64,000 nucleotides of DNA from NCBI RefSeq assembly GCF_040802235.1, contig NC_133157.1:21717501-21781500 (forward strand), written 5' to 3'. Position 1 is the stretch's first letter; the number at the start of each line of letters is the position of its first letter. The position numbers and the translations under genes are program-made. Below the pieces are notes generated by a model, which saw only the letters and a program-made list of their open reading frames with translations, ran no database searches and had not been told where the DNA came from. Positions 24,641 to 37,890 of this stretch are shown piece by piece. Source of the DNA: Manis javanica. Lineage: Eukaryota > Chordata > Mammalia > Pholidota > Manidae.

Positions 24641-27600
24641 CGCTGTGTTCTTGGCTCATTTTTGTTGCAACAAGAATGGAAACAACATAGTTGAGTCGTT
24701 TTGTTTTCCTTCCGGGTGTGTCTCTCCATAAGCTCTCAGTAACAACCGTCTTCCTCATTTATCTAGTGTATTTCTTTTTATAGCTACAAACCAGGCTTGA
24801 AGTCTTGTGCTTCTCAAATGCAGTGCATTTCCACTTCGAAATTTCCCCTTACTCAATATGCCCATTGATCAATGAAGTTATCTTAATGTTCTAGTAATAA
24901 TTCTACTTATATTATACTACTGTAAATTTGTATTCTACTAATAATTGATGGGAAATTATAGAATAAAATTAGTATTATAATGTGTAAGATTTTACTGCAT
25001 GACAATAATATTTTTGGAAGTGTTTAGGAAATTGTATTAAAATATTGAACCTTAAGGCCCAATTAGATTAAGTTTAAGGTCTCATGAAGAATAATGAGAA
25101 TTGGGATTTTTTAGTTATAGAGTCACATAATGACAACAAACCATAGATAAAATCTATAGCTGCTTCGATAGTATTTTCAGACATTTATGTGTGCATATAT
25201 CTAACATATAAATATACATGTAATACATACAGGCACCATTTCTAAAACTGGAAAAAATACTGTATACATTTTCATTTTTAATTCACAAAATATCTTGTAA
25301 TTTTAACTTTTACTTGATATTTTATGGACTTGTAGCAAATAATGGATATTTAAACAAAACAATTTTAATTACTGAACATGATTATATTTTATGTTAGCAT
25401 TGAATTTTCTATAAAAACATATCTTCTTGTTGGACATTTATTTTAATTTACTTATTTTTAAAAGCTTCACTGTTATAAAAACATGCTTTGGTGAAAAAAA
25501 ATTATTGCCTTAGGATTATCTCTAAAAATGAATTATCTTTTATAATATTCCCAATATATTCTTAATTAAAAATAAGTTGCAGAATTTCTGTGAAGTACAA
25601 AATACCCAAATGATAACAATTATTAAATAAACCCAAGACTTTATGAAAACATCAATAAAATACACATAGTGATAGCAATCTAATTGAGAATAAAACACAA
25701 ATATTCATTATTATGAAGGATAAATGGGAGAGACTACAGAAAAAGAAGAAATTGTTTAAGTAAGAGACATAAACTAAGAGATTTAATTCGTAAAGATAGA
25801 CTGCAGATGAACAAAAAGGTGGGAATAATCACATCACCTAGAGGTATGGTTTCACACTAGAAGGAATCGAGAGACTTCCTTGGCTAACACTGAAAGGATT
25901 TCCCTGAAGAACTACAATGACAGGGGAAGGTAAACAATTTTAAGAACTCATCTAGAAGATAACTCAATTGGAGATCATAATCTAAAATCCCAGGGTAAGG
26001 CTGGAAGTGCAAGAGATCTGGGAAAGGACCATAGCCAGTGTTAAATACCTGTTTTCCTGTAAACAAAAAGTTTCCTTCTGTGCCCACTCTAGTGACCGTT
26101 GATTAAGGATGTAACTCACAGGCCAGGTCAAAACAAAATATAGTTCTCATGTTCACCCAATTGCAGCACTGATGTTTGTTGATAATATTCCCTGCTAAGT
26201 AAGTGTTTTTCTACAGTACTACATTTAGATGGTATGTACATGTACAGTACCAGGTTGCTCACAGATGTAGCATTTATGTGACCTTCATGCTTAATAGCAC
26301 ATGACAACATTATCACCCAGTTTATATGTCAACAAGGGCCCAGAGCTATTTTTAATAAAATAATTGCAATTATTATCATTATTAACACCACTATGTCTTA
26401 CCAGAAGTTGTACGTGCTGTCACAAATGAAAAATCTCTGGAAACTGTGAACATACAAATGTTAGTGTTCATTGACACCATTTACTACTGCTATTGCTTTA
26501 GTTTAACCTTCTGCACATGGGAGGAGGTGGTAATGCATTTGGTCTTGGTCTGCCAAGGTAGTATCTCAGAGGAAAAATACAAAACTCTATCCAAGAAAAA
26601 TACCAAGCCCCCAAACATTACCTGAGCATTCATACTCCCTCTAAATAAGGATCTGGGAATGGGAGACACTTCATTTTCTCATTTGAAGTCTTTCAGAATA
26701 AAGCCTGTGAACCACTGGAGGGCAGCAGAGACAGAATTTTTAATACACAAATGGCCTGTAACATTCATTGACCAGTTGATGAACTTACTCATTAAACACA
26801 TAAAAAAGTGCCTACTATGTGCAAGCCATTCACTTTTTATTATGATCAAAGTCATATGTAAACCTTTTCATTAAATATTGCTATTGTGAAAGAACATTTG
26901 ACAAACATTTCTATTTGAATCACTACTATATCTAGCTATTTTTGCATAGTACAATTGAAAAGTCATAAAATTATAGATTTTTTAAAGGTAGCAAGAAAAT
27001 TAACACATCAACTAATCTCTCTCTTGAATGATGTCATTATCTTTTCTACTCTTTCCTGTGTGTAAACATGTTTAATGATTTTCTTTTTGACTTGCTCATT
27101 ATCAGCTCAGGAAGGTGTAGAGAGTCAAAAATGAAAATAAAATTCAACCACAGATAACTGTTGTTAGCATTTTAATGTAATTCCTCCCTGTCAAATATGC
27201 ATAGATGTAGATGTATGATTACTTAGCTTACAGATTTGATCTTGGAATCTATAGATATAGCTTAAAGTCATGCTGTGACACTTGCGTATTACATCAATGC
27301 CAATAAATATTTAAAGAAAATATTCCATCAAATAAAACTTCTTTTTAGAAGTCCAGTGCTCTTTATATGTTATAGTGTGCAGACCAAATAATTTATTCAC
27401 ACACAGTTCTCATTTCTCTACTAAGAGCGAATTTATTTCTCTAGATGAGTTAATTTTGACTTTCAACCTTGCTTTAAAAAAAAACAAACAAAAGAAAGAA
27501 AGAAAAAGATTTAAGTAGATTTTGGAGATGCCTTGTATTTTGCTCCATCATAAAACCTCAAAGCAAGAACAAGCCACTTAATCTTCTCAATAGGAAATAT

Positions 27601-27780
27601 GGGGTGTTACTGATTTCAATATAAAATATTTTAGAACTAAATAAATTAGAACTAAAATGTGTAAAAAAAAAGAATGTACTTATGAATATGTTTATGTATA
27701 TTTACCATTAAATATTTCAATCCATTGTGGTCAAGTAGCGAGGCTAAGAACAATTCCCCTAGCCTCATAGAGTTGCCACT
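24641..27780. other. AT-rich intergenic DNA, no gene supported
   Basis: No long open frame. A 50-base stretch at about 26785-26835 (GTGCCTACTATGTGCAAGCC) resembles the 5' half of MIR. A purine microsatellite (AAAG-like) lies at about 27476-27510. Confidence 0.4.
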
Positions 27781-27829
27781 GTAAAATAACCTCACCAAAA
27801 TAAATGGGGAGAATGAGTGGTTAGGTTTC

Positions 27830-28440
27830 CCACTACTCATCCAGCAAATTATCAGCAAGATGTGCCAAAGCACTATCTCACATAATAAGATCTGCAAAGC
27901 CAGGAAGACACATTTCCTATCCTTGAGGGTGTACAGTCTAGTAAGAGAGGCGGACAAGAAAACAACTTGCTGCGTCAGGTACTACAGGGCGGAGAGCAAA
28001 GCATCATGTGGTGCATAAGGGGCTTGCCTGGGGGCTATAGACCAGGGCTAGAGCACTGACCTGTGTGAAAGGCTCACCTGGCCAGGCTTCATTCTTCAGA
28101 GAAGTTTTAGCTAAGGAGATGTTGAGGCCAGGAACTAAAAGGCAAGGGAAAAAGTTACACCAGGAGAGGAGGAAAAGCATTTGGCCAGGGACACAGCATG
28201 CAAAGGCTTGACTTCTGTGAATGTTCATTAATCCAGTATGACTGGAGACCCAGACGGAGTGGCAAGGCCAGAGGGATTACAAAGGTCTTTGTAAATCATA
28301 TTAGGGTGTTTAAACTTTATCATATAATTTTAACTTTACAAGATTAATTCTGGCTAGTATGTGGAAAATGGATTAGAGTAGAAAATACTGGAGGTAGGCA
28401 GTTGAGTTGCATCAGTAAGATGATATGTTATCAAGTATTA
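27830..28440 (-). repeat. LINE L2 fragment, antisense
   Basis: Diverged reverse-complement L2 in order: GGTGTACAGTCTAGTAAGAG, GTACTACAGGGCGGAGAGC, AAAGGCTCACCTGGCCAGGC, GCATGCAAAGGCTTGAC, TAAACTTTATCATATAATTT and TTAATTCTGGCTAGTATGTG. It covers the L2 3' UTR and part of the ORF. Confidence 0.65.
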
Positions 28441-29925
28441 CAAGAAAATTACTCACTACAGAAACTAATACAGAATCTGGACATAGCAGTGCCTAATATA
28501 TATTGAATAATGACTACAAGGATAAATATATTTGTAATCTATTTAACACCCATACTTGGGCTTCCCTGAAGAGACCATTGGTCTATTGCCATTCCATCTA
28601 CCACAATGTCAGTATCTACCTTAATACCACTTATTTATATTTCTAAATTGATGTCAGGGACTCGGAGTTGTACATATTGAAAAAGTAAGCCACTTAATCT
28701 TCTCTTACTGCTGCAAAATTATGGAAAAGTCTGATTTTTGTCTAACTACATGCTTCAATTTCACAGAGGAAGAATATTTACTTTATTGGGTTTCTTCTGC
28801 TGGTTTTATTGCTTCAACCTATCAACTTCCCTTGGAGAATTTATTTTGGTAATCTAGTCATGTGTTAAATGTTATCCACAAAATGAATGAGACTACATGG
28901 AAATTCATCATGTTTTATAGTTCAGATTATAAAACTAGAAGTGCATATTTTAAAGGAAAATTATTGCACAGATTGTGCACATAGCACATAAAATATTGTT
29001 TCCTTGGGCACAATATAGACACAGGGTCAGAGGGAAAATCAGAGGGGAAATTTCTGATTATAACAAAATATGTGTGCAGCTCTGTTTCTCGGGTAATTCA
29101 TCTGCTGTTTGTTAAGAAACAAGCTAGAAGGAATGGAAATTCTTTTTCTAATTTATTTTTTTTAAGAAACTTTCATGGAGGTATTTCAAAACTGCGGAGT
29201 CCGAAAGTGGAATTTTTTAAGCACGCCAAGGCACTATAGAAGCAGATGGTGCCTGAGGATTTTTTAAATATGGAAGAAAGTTACATCAGAACAAAAGACA
29301 GTAAGTTAAGGAAACATTTGAGTCATCTACAACTATTAATATTTTAGTTTGATCATTTTGGTGTCTGTGATGCTCACTTGAAACTAAAAAAAATATAAAA
29401 AAAAACTTCCAAGTTTTCCTTTTGAAGTGCTTATTGATTGTTATACACTGTCAGAAAAATAGAAAGGAAAACTAATTTAGTAAGTGGCATTCCTTAAGTA
29501 ACTCTTAAAGATGCAAAAAAATAGTTTTCACATATAATGATCAAAAACCTGTGATATCTCCAAAACCTAGATGGCTGGAGTAAAAATATTAACATTTTCT
29601 AAACCAAAAGTAAAGACCTGGCAGAGATGGAATATTTTGCATTTTATACTTAAACTCACTCAGACGTATTCCATCATTTTAATCACACAAAAGTATAATT
29701 GAAATGGTCTTAAATAATTACAAAAGCCCTGCTTGGATAAGTGGATATAATTCTTCTAACATATATTTATATAGGAGATGGTAATTAATGATGAAAATAC
29801 CACATGGATCAATGAATATAAGTGGTGCTGAATTACACACGGATAAGTTAATGTACAGGATTGCTATGGGGTAGTGAGAAACATCAGAAGTTAATTCTTT
29901 GTGGGTGAGCAGTGGGAAGGAAACA
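28441..29925. other. Intergenic DNA, nothing recognised
   Basis: No gene, RNA or assignable repeat seen. Confidence 0.4.
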
Positions 29926-29929
29926 GATG

Positions 29930-30245
29930 GGATAGGAGATGTAAGGGAACTTCATTTTGAACATGTTGAGTTTGAAAGGCCCATGGAAAACTGGATGGTT
30001 GATCCAAGTTACAAATGATTAAGAAAGTCAAGAGTTTGGACAGAGGTCTGGGCTGAAAATGGAGATTTGCAGATCATGAATACTTGCGAGTGGATGAGGT
30101 CACTCAAGAAGAATGTGTAGAGTATGTAAATACGGGCCAAAGACAGGAATATGCAAAAAGATTTTAAATGGTGTAAGGAAAAAGCTGAAGCCTAGAAGAC
30201 TAAATGGAGAAAGCAGATGATCCCAGTGGGAACAGTTTCCATTCC
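29930..30245 (-). repeat. LINE L2 internal fragment, antisense
   Basis: Carries the antisense L2 landmarks TTGAACATGTTGAGTTTGAA, then GGTCTGGGCTGAAAATGGAG, then GAGTGGATGAGGTCACTCAA. This is the same region of L2 as at 3340-3660. Confidence 0.65.
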
Positions 30246-31815
30246 CATTGATGTTAATGGCAAATATTTACCAAATAAATTTGGGCAGGAAAGTCTTTAC
30301 AAAAATCATGTTCTTTTCTTTACAACCTTGCAACAAACAATTTGCAGTGGTAATTTTCTGGCTAATTTCATACTTAGCTTGAAACCAGGATAAATAAGAA
30401 ACGGAGGTATGCAGGTATAGAATATAAGGTTCAATTAATAATGAGGTAGCAGGTTCTTGGGGGAAGCCAAAGATAAGGAAGCCAAATGGCAATGTTGGAG
30501 CTACGCCATGGAAATGATGATTCTGGTCAGAATGGTGGATAGTGGGGTTAAAATGCCTCTGGCTAAGCAGACCCTAGTTTACCCTGTAAACTAGAGTTCC
30601 CATTAAATATCAGTGAAAGCCAGACAACAGTGAGAGTCCCAAACAACAAGCAGTAACAATTAGTATTAACAGACTGCTGCTAGAATCTAGAAGAAATTTG
30701 CTGTAATTATTGGGCCACTGATGGTGGATTTATAAAAAACAATGATTTGTGTTTGACACATTCTTTGCTTCATGAAACAAAGCTGTTTCAGCCACATAAT
30801 AGTCTGTGGGACTATTGGGAGTTACTCAAAATCTCAACTTCACTAGGAAAACCTACTTATTGAGGTTTGTTCAGATTAAATGAGGTAATGCGGACTAATT
30901 GTTTATCTGAGTGCTTGGTACAAAGAAATGAATAGTCTGTAGTTTCTAAGTGGATAGAAAATTACCAAAAAGTACTGATTAAAAACAGAAAAGAATAAGC
31001 ATTCAAAATTACAAACACTGAAATAAAGGTTGACAGCCAGCCAGTTGCTGGGATCTGAGATGAATTCTCATTAATCATTAACTTGAATGAAACTCCATTT
31101 ATAAAACACGTTTTTTTCTTGTGCTTTACCTCATGAAACAAAGCTATTTATTATCATTATCACCACCAGCATGTGTAATTTATGACATGCCAAGTACTGT
31201 GTGAAGTTCGTGCCTGACCTGGGCCCTAGAGGTCAGCATCTTTCAGCTCTCTTCAGGGTACCTGGAATCTATGGAAAGTATAGGCAAAATTCTGAATTTC
31301 CTGGATGGAGCGAGCATCTGTAACTTTCATAATCATTTCAAAGCATTTTGTCTGCTGCTCCCCGGCCACTGCCCCGCCCACCAAATAACCTAAGAAACAG
31401 TGTCTATTAGAACCTTCTCACTTCACAGTGTCCAGAAGGGCCGTCTCCCCACCATGTCATGTTTACCTGCTTTGGTTATCCCTTCAGACATGAGCTCCCA
31501 GACCAGTAAGAATCATCCTAATTTGAAAGAGAGAAAAACATACATTACTAACTTTATTTTTACTCAAACCTGATAATCTTATTCCTAATTATGAAAGATG
31601 GCCTTATCAAATTCTTTAACATTTTTCTAATCTCTTTCTTGTCCTTTCTATATCTGTCACTTCTTCTAATATCTAGAATCTTACGTCTAAGTTTCAGCTA
31701 TCACACTAAAGCGCCCTGTTCTTTGGTTATTCGCAAATTACCTTAGAACTTGGAAATCTCACATTCAAATGTTTCAAAAACTTCAGGAGTTCGTAAATCT
31801 GAAGCCCTTGCTTTA
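30246..31815. other. Intergenic DNA, nothing recognised
   Basis: No gene supported. Short open frames are present but featureless. Confidence 0.4.
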
Positions 31816-31817
31816 AA

Positions 31818-32177
31818 ATGTGTATAAAAAGTATGCAAAGGGACCTAAATGTTTTCTTTCCACCCTATTCTAAGATCTTCACTACCCAAAGAATAAAAAG
31901 TACTAAACAAATTCAGAAGTTGATTTGTCACTTATGTAAAAATGGATCAACACTTGCAGAGTGGGAGTATAAAAATTTAAGCCTATGCAGTTTAAGCCTA
32001 GAAAATAAAAAACATGAAGTAGTCCTGAAACACAATGACAAAATTGTAGTATTAGAAATCTTTTGTGAAAGTGGCCCCAAAATAATTATTGATGAACTCA
32101 GTAGCTCCAATTCTAACTCTAATGGGCGCTTTTCAGGCACTGATTATGTGAGAGGGGTGGTAGGCAGTGCCTGCTAG
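31818..32177 (+). other. Open reading frame of 119 codons, function unknown
   Basis: An uninterrupted ATG-to-stop frame in AT-rich DNA not assigned to a repeat. The translation is mixed in composition: a CHLC motif near residue 40, a charged middle with EVVLKHNDKIVVLEIF at about residues 67-82, and a Ser/Asn-rich end. I recognise no family, signal peptide or membrane segment. No promoter, splice sites or poly(A) signal were identified, so it may well be chance or part of an unidentified repeat. Confidence 0.15.
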
Positions 32178-33550
32178 CTGTTGAAAGGTAGGGCAGAGGC
32201 GAGTAGGAGTTATATTTCACTAAAGAAACAAATGCTACAGATTCTGGTTATGGGGGGAAAAAAACAACAGGCACGGGCTCAGCTCAGAGAGGCACTGATG
32301 CCCGCATTCAGGTGTTTCTGCAAAGTTGGAGATCACTTCAATGAGCAACAAGTAGTCAACATGTAACTGAGAGAAGTCCAATTAGACAGACACCAGAAAG
32401 ACCATGTCCTCCTGGTCTTAAATCATAGGGAAGGCCTTGGATGGGAGTCAGAATTCCCAGGGAGGGTGGAGGGGAATGAGGCCCAGTTCTGGTGGTTTAC
32501 AGAAATCCATATTAATTATGGGGGTGGCTCCCAGGAGGTTCAAACATTGTAAGTTTTTACTTAATTAGTGAATCGATTGTAAACTCCATTGCTTTTGGAT
32601 TCTCTTAAAATATTGCCAGGAATGTACCTTGTCATGCCTGTCAAGGAACTGGCAAATGCTGCCTGTCCCTCACAGGTGGTATTAGTTTGAAAATACCACT
32701 CCAAAATTAAAGAAATTGGTAAAAATGACTTAATCACTTTCAGATGGAGATGAGAACTATGCTTTTGGTATATGTATTTTCCATCTTATAAACTAACAGA
32801 AATTACCTGGAAAGCTGACAAGAGAGGAAGGACCTTAGATATTAATCCATAAACCAGAGACACAGACGTAAGTTGTAAAAAATACTGAGCTCTTCCTTAA
32901 ATTAGAAGGAAGAGCTATAGAAGATGTCCTTTTAGTCTCCTAACCTTGGCACAGTTATTTGGGCAATAAATTCCTCTGAGGACATTGTTGGTCAAGGGGG
33001 AAATAAAGCTGTGAGATGCCGCATACTACTGAAAACTGGTTGATTTGGGGAGTAATGTTGCTGGGTGAAGAAAGGCTCTTGATTGAGGACTTGGCTCGGT
33101 ACAGAATAGCAGGAAAGTGCCTTGAACCTTCCTGCGTGTGCACTAATACAAAGTACACACATAGCTGCTGAGAAAGTTTTGGTGGAGGGCAATGGGAGAA
33201 GGGCTCCTAGAAGACAGGCTAATCAGACACTCTGAAAATTTTTTCTGCAGAAGCATAAGCAGCCCAAGTTTTCTGAAGAGTATCGATTCTCCTCTCTATA
33301 AAAATAGTCTGGGAAGGGGAAAGGGATGGAATTAGAAGTTTATTGAGAAAAGGGTAGACCAAAGAATCAATGACCAAGATCTGGGACAAAGCAAGTTTTG
33401 ATGGTGGCTGCAAGTGTGGAGATGGGAAATCAGCCTGAGGCTGGCAAAGTGGCACAGCAAAGCAGACAATGATTCTGAATAAAGCCTGGAGATTCTCTAG
33501 AGATGAATGACCTCTAATCACCAAAACTCTGGTATAGGGGTGGCGTAGTT
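32178..33550. other. Intergenic DNA, nothing recognised
   Basis: No repeat or gene assigned. Overlapping minus-strand open frames of about 66-101 codons at 32955-33524 have no recognisable features. Confidence 0.4.
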
Positions 33551-33559
33551 GATAGTTTT

Positions 33560-35449
33560 AAAGGAATTGGCCTATCTCATCTAAGTTATTGAATTTGTGT
33601 GCACAGAAGTGTTTGCAGAAGTCCTTGGTTGTCCTTGTAATGTCTGTAGGGTCTGTAGTGTTATTTCTCCGTTCAGTCCTGATGTTGGTAATTTGCCCCT
33701 TTTTTCTTCTATGCCCTTTCTAGCTGGAGTTTTACCTGAGAACCACTCTTTGGTTTCATTGCTTTTCTCAAATGTTTTTCTGTTTTCTACTTCATTTATT
33801 TGGGGAGTATCCTCCCCTAATAATGTATACATTATTTTGCATATATATTATATGTAATAATGTATACATTCTTCTGCTTGTTTGGAGCTTCGTTTGTTCT
33901 TCTTCGCTAGTTTCTTAATATGAGGTTAATCAAATGAGATTTTTAAAATATGAGCATTTAATTTTTAAAATTTCTGTAAGTATAGCTTTAGCCACGTTCT
34001 ATAGATAATGATATGTTGTATTTTCATTTTCATTCAGTTACAAATATTTTCTAATTTCCCTTGAAGTTTTTTTCTTTGGCCCATGGGGTTGTTTAATTTT
34101 CAAATGTCTTGGGAGTTTTGCAGATGTCTTTATGCTATTGATTCGTAGTTTAATTCCATTATAGTGTACACAAACTTTATATGACTTAAATTCTTATAAA
34201 CTGATTAAGGCTTGCTTTGTGGCCTAGAATATGATCTATCTTGATTAATATTCTGTAAATACTTGAGTAATGTGTATTCTGCTAGAATTCAATAAATAGC
34301 AATTAGTTTTAAGTCTTCTAATCCTTCTGATTTTCTGTCCAGTTTTCTACTGACTACTGACTATAGATGTCTCTAACTTTGTTAATTTGTCTCTTTCTTC
34401 TTTCCGATCTATCAGTTTTTGCTTCATGTAGTTTGATGCCTGTTACCAGCATACACATTTAGGATTGTTATGCCTTGTTGGAGAATTCACCCCTTTATCA
34501 CTATTTAATAATTAATTTAATGTTCCTTGTTATCCTGGTAATATTTCCTTGTTCTAAAGTCTACTCTGTTATTAATATGGTTACTGCTGTATGTTTTGAT
34601 TGGTGTTTTCATGACATATGTTTTACCTTCCTTTTACCTCTCTCAATCTATATATTTAATATTTGAAGGGGCCTTCATGTAGTCAAAATAGAGCTGAGTC
34701 TTTTCAAAAATATAATCTGACAGTCTCTGATTTTTAATTGGAGTGTGTAGAAATGTAGAAGCCTTGCATCCACATAGGCTCTTCTACTATCCTTTCTTTA
34801 TGGTGTAGTTGTAACATATATTCATATATTCACATTGAAAATGCCACCAGACAATGCTATAATCTTTGTATTTGATAGTTATATTTAAAGAATTTACAAG
34901 GAGAAAAATAGTCTGTTACATCTACCTTTATATTTACCATTTCTGTCACTCTTCTTTTATTTTTGGATTTTCATGTTTCCCTCTGATATTATTTTTCTTC
35001 ATCTTTAAGAGCTTCTTTTAACATTTCTTTTAAAGCAGGTCAACTGTTTACAATTCTTCTAGTTTTCTATCAGAGAAGATGCCTTTATTTTGACATCATT
35101 CCTAAAGAGAATTTTCACTGGATATAGAATTTTGGATTGACAATTCCTTTCTTTTAGCACTTGAAAGTAGTTATCTAACTGTCTTTGGCCTTCATGGGTT
35201 TTGATGAGAAATCTGTAGTCTTTCAAATTGTTTCCCTATATATAATGTGTCATTCATCTCTGATTTTGTGTATTTATATATGTATTTCTATAGCATATAT
35301 CTATGTATTTCTTATGTAATATATATAATATGTATGTCTATTTATATAAATACTATATATCCATATATTATGTAAATAAATAGTATATATTTAATACATA
35401 TTATTAATGCATAGTTTATATTAAATATATATTTTATATTATTTATATT

Positions 35450-35481
<32 letters not shown>

Positions 35482-36062
35482 TATATGAATCTTTGGTTTT
35501 CAGTAGTTTGATTATGATGTGTCTGGGCATGGTTTCTTTTGAACTTATACTGTGTAGGGTTCTCAGACCTTCTTGAATCTATAAACTTATGTCTTTCACT
35601 AAAATTAAGAAGTGTACACCAATTATTTCTTCAAACGTATGCACCAATCTATTTCTCCTCTCTTTCTGAGACTCCAACAACATGTCAGAACTTTGATATT
35701 GTCCTACAGGTATGAGAGACTTTGTTCTTGTTTTTCCATCAATCTTTTTTTTGACTGATCTTCAGATTGGAGAATTTCTATGTATCTATTTTATGTGTAC
35801 TTTATACATATATGATATACTTATCAATTATATCATATATTTATAATATAATATAAAAGTATATAAAATATAATGTACATGTTATATTTATAATATGATA
35901 CAAAATATTTTATATGTATAGAGAGGAAGAAATGTAGAAGCCTTGTATCTATATAAGCCCCTTTACAGTTTTACCGATTTTCAATTTCACTGAATATTTC
36001 CTCTGTTATCCCCTTCTACCACTAGGCCCACCCAGTCGTGTTTTAATATTTTAGATACTCAC
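33560..36062 (-). repeat. Long decayed L1M-type remnant, antisense (part 1)
   Basis: Reverse-complement L1 sequence with landmarks in order: TTTACCTGAGAACCACTCTT, TTTGGCCCATGGGGTTGTTT, AATATTCTGTAAATACTTGA, TCATGGGTTTTGATGAGAAA and GTTTGATTATGATGTGTCTG. It includes very AT-rich expanded stretches at 35230-35490 and 35790-35910. Non-coding. Confidence 0.7.
35225..35490. repeat. AT-rich expansion with (TA)n
   Basis: A long A/T stretch with ATAT, TATATT and ATAAAT motifs, ending in about 13 TA units at 35463-35486. It sits inside the antisense L1 remnant. A 62-codon Ile/Tyr-rich open frame here is an artefact of the repeat. Confidence 0.8.
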
Positions 36063-36065
36063 ACT

Positions 36066-36430
36066 CTTTTTTGTGTGTGTGCAGTTTTAATGAAAATTTT
36101 ATTACACAGCCATAATGTAATCAACACTTTCCCAAATTTAGATGATAATAAATACAGATCTACATGGTGGATCAGAATGACTTCAGCAAAATATATGGAG
36201 TCTATAATTTCATGTGTGTTAAAACTAAGAAGCAAAGAAAAAGTCCAAGTCTGTTATGATAGGAGAGATCCCAGCAGCCTCTGGGACTCTGCCAGAGTCC
36301 AGGCAATGTTTACCAATCTGAGGTTCCACATCTACACAATATTTATAAAGGGTTTTGGTGAATGGACTATTCAAGTAAATATGATTTTAATGAGTCCATC
36401 ACCTCTCCTTTGCCCAGCCAAACTATTTCA
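36066..36430 (-). repeat. Probable retrocopy of an mRNA 3' end inside L1
   Basis: About 365 bases interrupt the antisense L1, whose sequence resumes at about 36440. Read on the minus strand, the insert ends with a polyadenylation signal (AATAAA, 36103 to 36098), then ATTTTCATTAAAACTG, a CA run and a short A tail at 36066-36072. This is the layout of a processed transcript 3' UTR. The source gene was not recognised, and clear target duplications were not found. It could also be an unknown SINE-like family. Confidence 0.4.
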
Positions 36431-36434
36431 CAGC

Positions 36435-37110
36435 TATCACATAGCTATGTTACAGTCATTGTATTTTTCAGTTTTTAAAATTCCATCTGGTTCATTTTGA
36501 CAGTTTCTCTGCTCAGACTTCTACTTTTCTATACATTTTAAGAGTTCTCCTTTACCTTATGGAAAATGTTATAATAGCTGCTTTAACATTTTGTCTTATA
36601 ATTCAAATATCTAGGCCATCTTGGGGTTTGCATTTGTTGATTGTCTTCTCCCTTGAAAAGTAATCAGATTTTTCTTTTTATTTGAAAGAATTTTGGGTTG
36701 TATCTTGGAGATTTTGGATATTACATTGTGAGATGCTGGATCTTGCTAAAATTCTCTGGAGATGGCAATTATTTGGCTTTGTTTTGTTGTGTTTTGTTTA
36801 AGCAGGCAATCAGCCCAGTTAGGTTTAGACCACAAGTTCTGTCTCTCCCTCTGTGGACAGCTATTCTAATGCACATTCACTTTTCAAAGACTTTTCTGTT
36901 CTTCTTGGGTCTGCCCATGCATACACCTTATAGGGGTTAGTTTGGGGTATGGGCGGTGGTTTATATTGTAGTTCAGTTCTCAAAGCTCAGTTTCTTTGTA
37001 TCTGTTCCATATTTGCAGCTCCTGAGTAAGAATTTGTGTCAGTCATATAAAGAATTAGAGGATCTCTTTCTCCAGCTGTCTATTCCCTGGAATTTCCCCT
37101 GTACTCTCTT
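36435..37110 (-). repeat. Long decayed L1M-type remnant, antisense (part 2)
   Basis: Continuation of the L1 at 33560-36062: CAGTTTTTAAAATTCCATCT, CTTGGAGATTTTGGATATTA, GCAGGCAATCAGCCCAGTTA and TCTCTCCCTCTGTGGACAGC follow the antisense order of an L1M element. Short open frames are relics. Confidence 0.65.
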
Positions 37111-37355
37111 TTTCTGGTCCTCTGACTAGAAAGAATATTTTTCATGGTCTTAGCAACCCCTACCCCTAACCTGCAGCACCCCCATGCACCCACCTTACAC
37201 TCTGTGTGCAGTTCATGCTATTGAGACTGTCCTCAGGATGAAGTAGCAAGAGAAAAGAGGGAGAGAAAAATAATGGTAATTCTATCCATACTCTTTGGAC
37301 CATAGAACCATTTTCTTTGTTCTTCTAGCCAAGGACATGAGCTTTCTTTATGGAC
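37111..37355. other. Intergenic DNA, nothing recognised
   Basis: No feature recognised. Confidence 0.4.
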
Positions 37356-37359
37356 TTGA

Positions 37360-37890
37360 GGTGCCCACATTGCTGCTGCCATGAAAAATTCCCCTAAAAT
37401 TTAGTGGCTTAACTCAACAAACATTTAGTATCTGATATTTTCCATGGTTTTGGACTCCAGGTGTCGATCAGCTGGATTTTCTGGCTCAGATTGTCTCACA
37501 AGGCTGCAGTCACGATGTTGTCCGGGGCTGCAGTCATCTCCAAGCTTGACGGTGGGAGGTGCTGCTTCCAGGCTCACTCACATGGCTGTTGACGAGCTTC
37601 AGAAGTTCCACTTTGAAGCTCACCACATTGTGTTGACAGGCTGTAGGCCCTTGTTGGCGACTGGCCAAAAACGAGTTCCTTGCTCTGTGGGCCTCTCCAT
37701 GGGGTATCTCACACATGGCAACTGGCTTTCCCCAGAGCAGGAGAGGGAGAGAGCAAAAGAGAGTGAGCAAAATGGAAAACAGTCTTTCTGTAACCTAATT
37801 TTGAAAGTGACATCCCAACACTTTTGTCATTTTTTATTTGTTGGAAGTGAGTCATTAAGCTCAACCTACACTCAAAGGGAAAGTATTATA
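37360..37890 (+). repeat. Unassigned old interspersed repeat, LTR-like
   Basis: The text GCTGCTGCCATGAAAAATTC, TTTAGTGGCTTAACTCAACA, AGCTGGATTTTCTGGCTCAG, AAGGCTGCAGTCACGATGTT has the order of a common mammalian repeat that starts with a 'gctgccata..gtggctta' motif (also seen at 24568). A 181-codon open frame at 37444-37989 reads through it but shows no protein family. The family name is uncertain. Confidence 0.45.

Noticed and set aside
35342..35530. Ile/Tyr-rich small membrane protein
   Set aside because: It is a translation of the TA-rich simple repeat.
36075..36500. 141-codon + strand open frame
   Set aside because: It crosses the boundary between the retrocopy-like insert and L1, antisense to the transcript-like strand.
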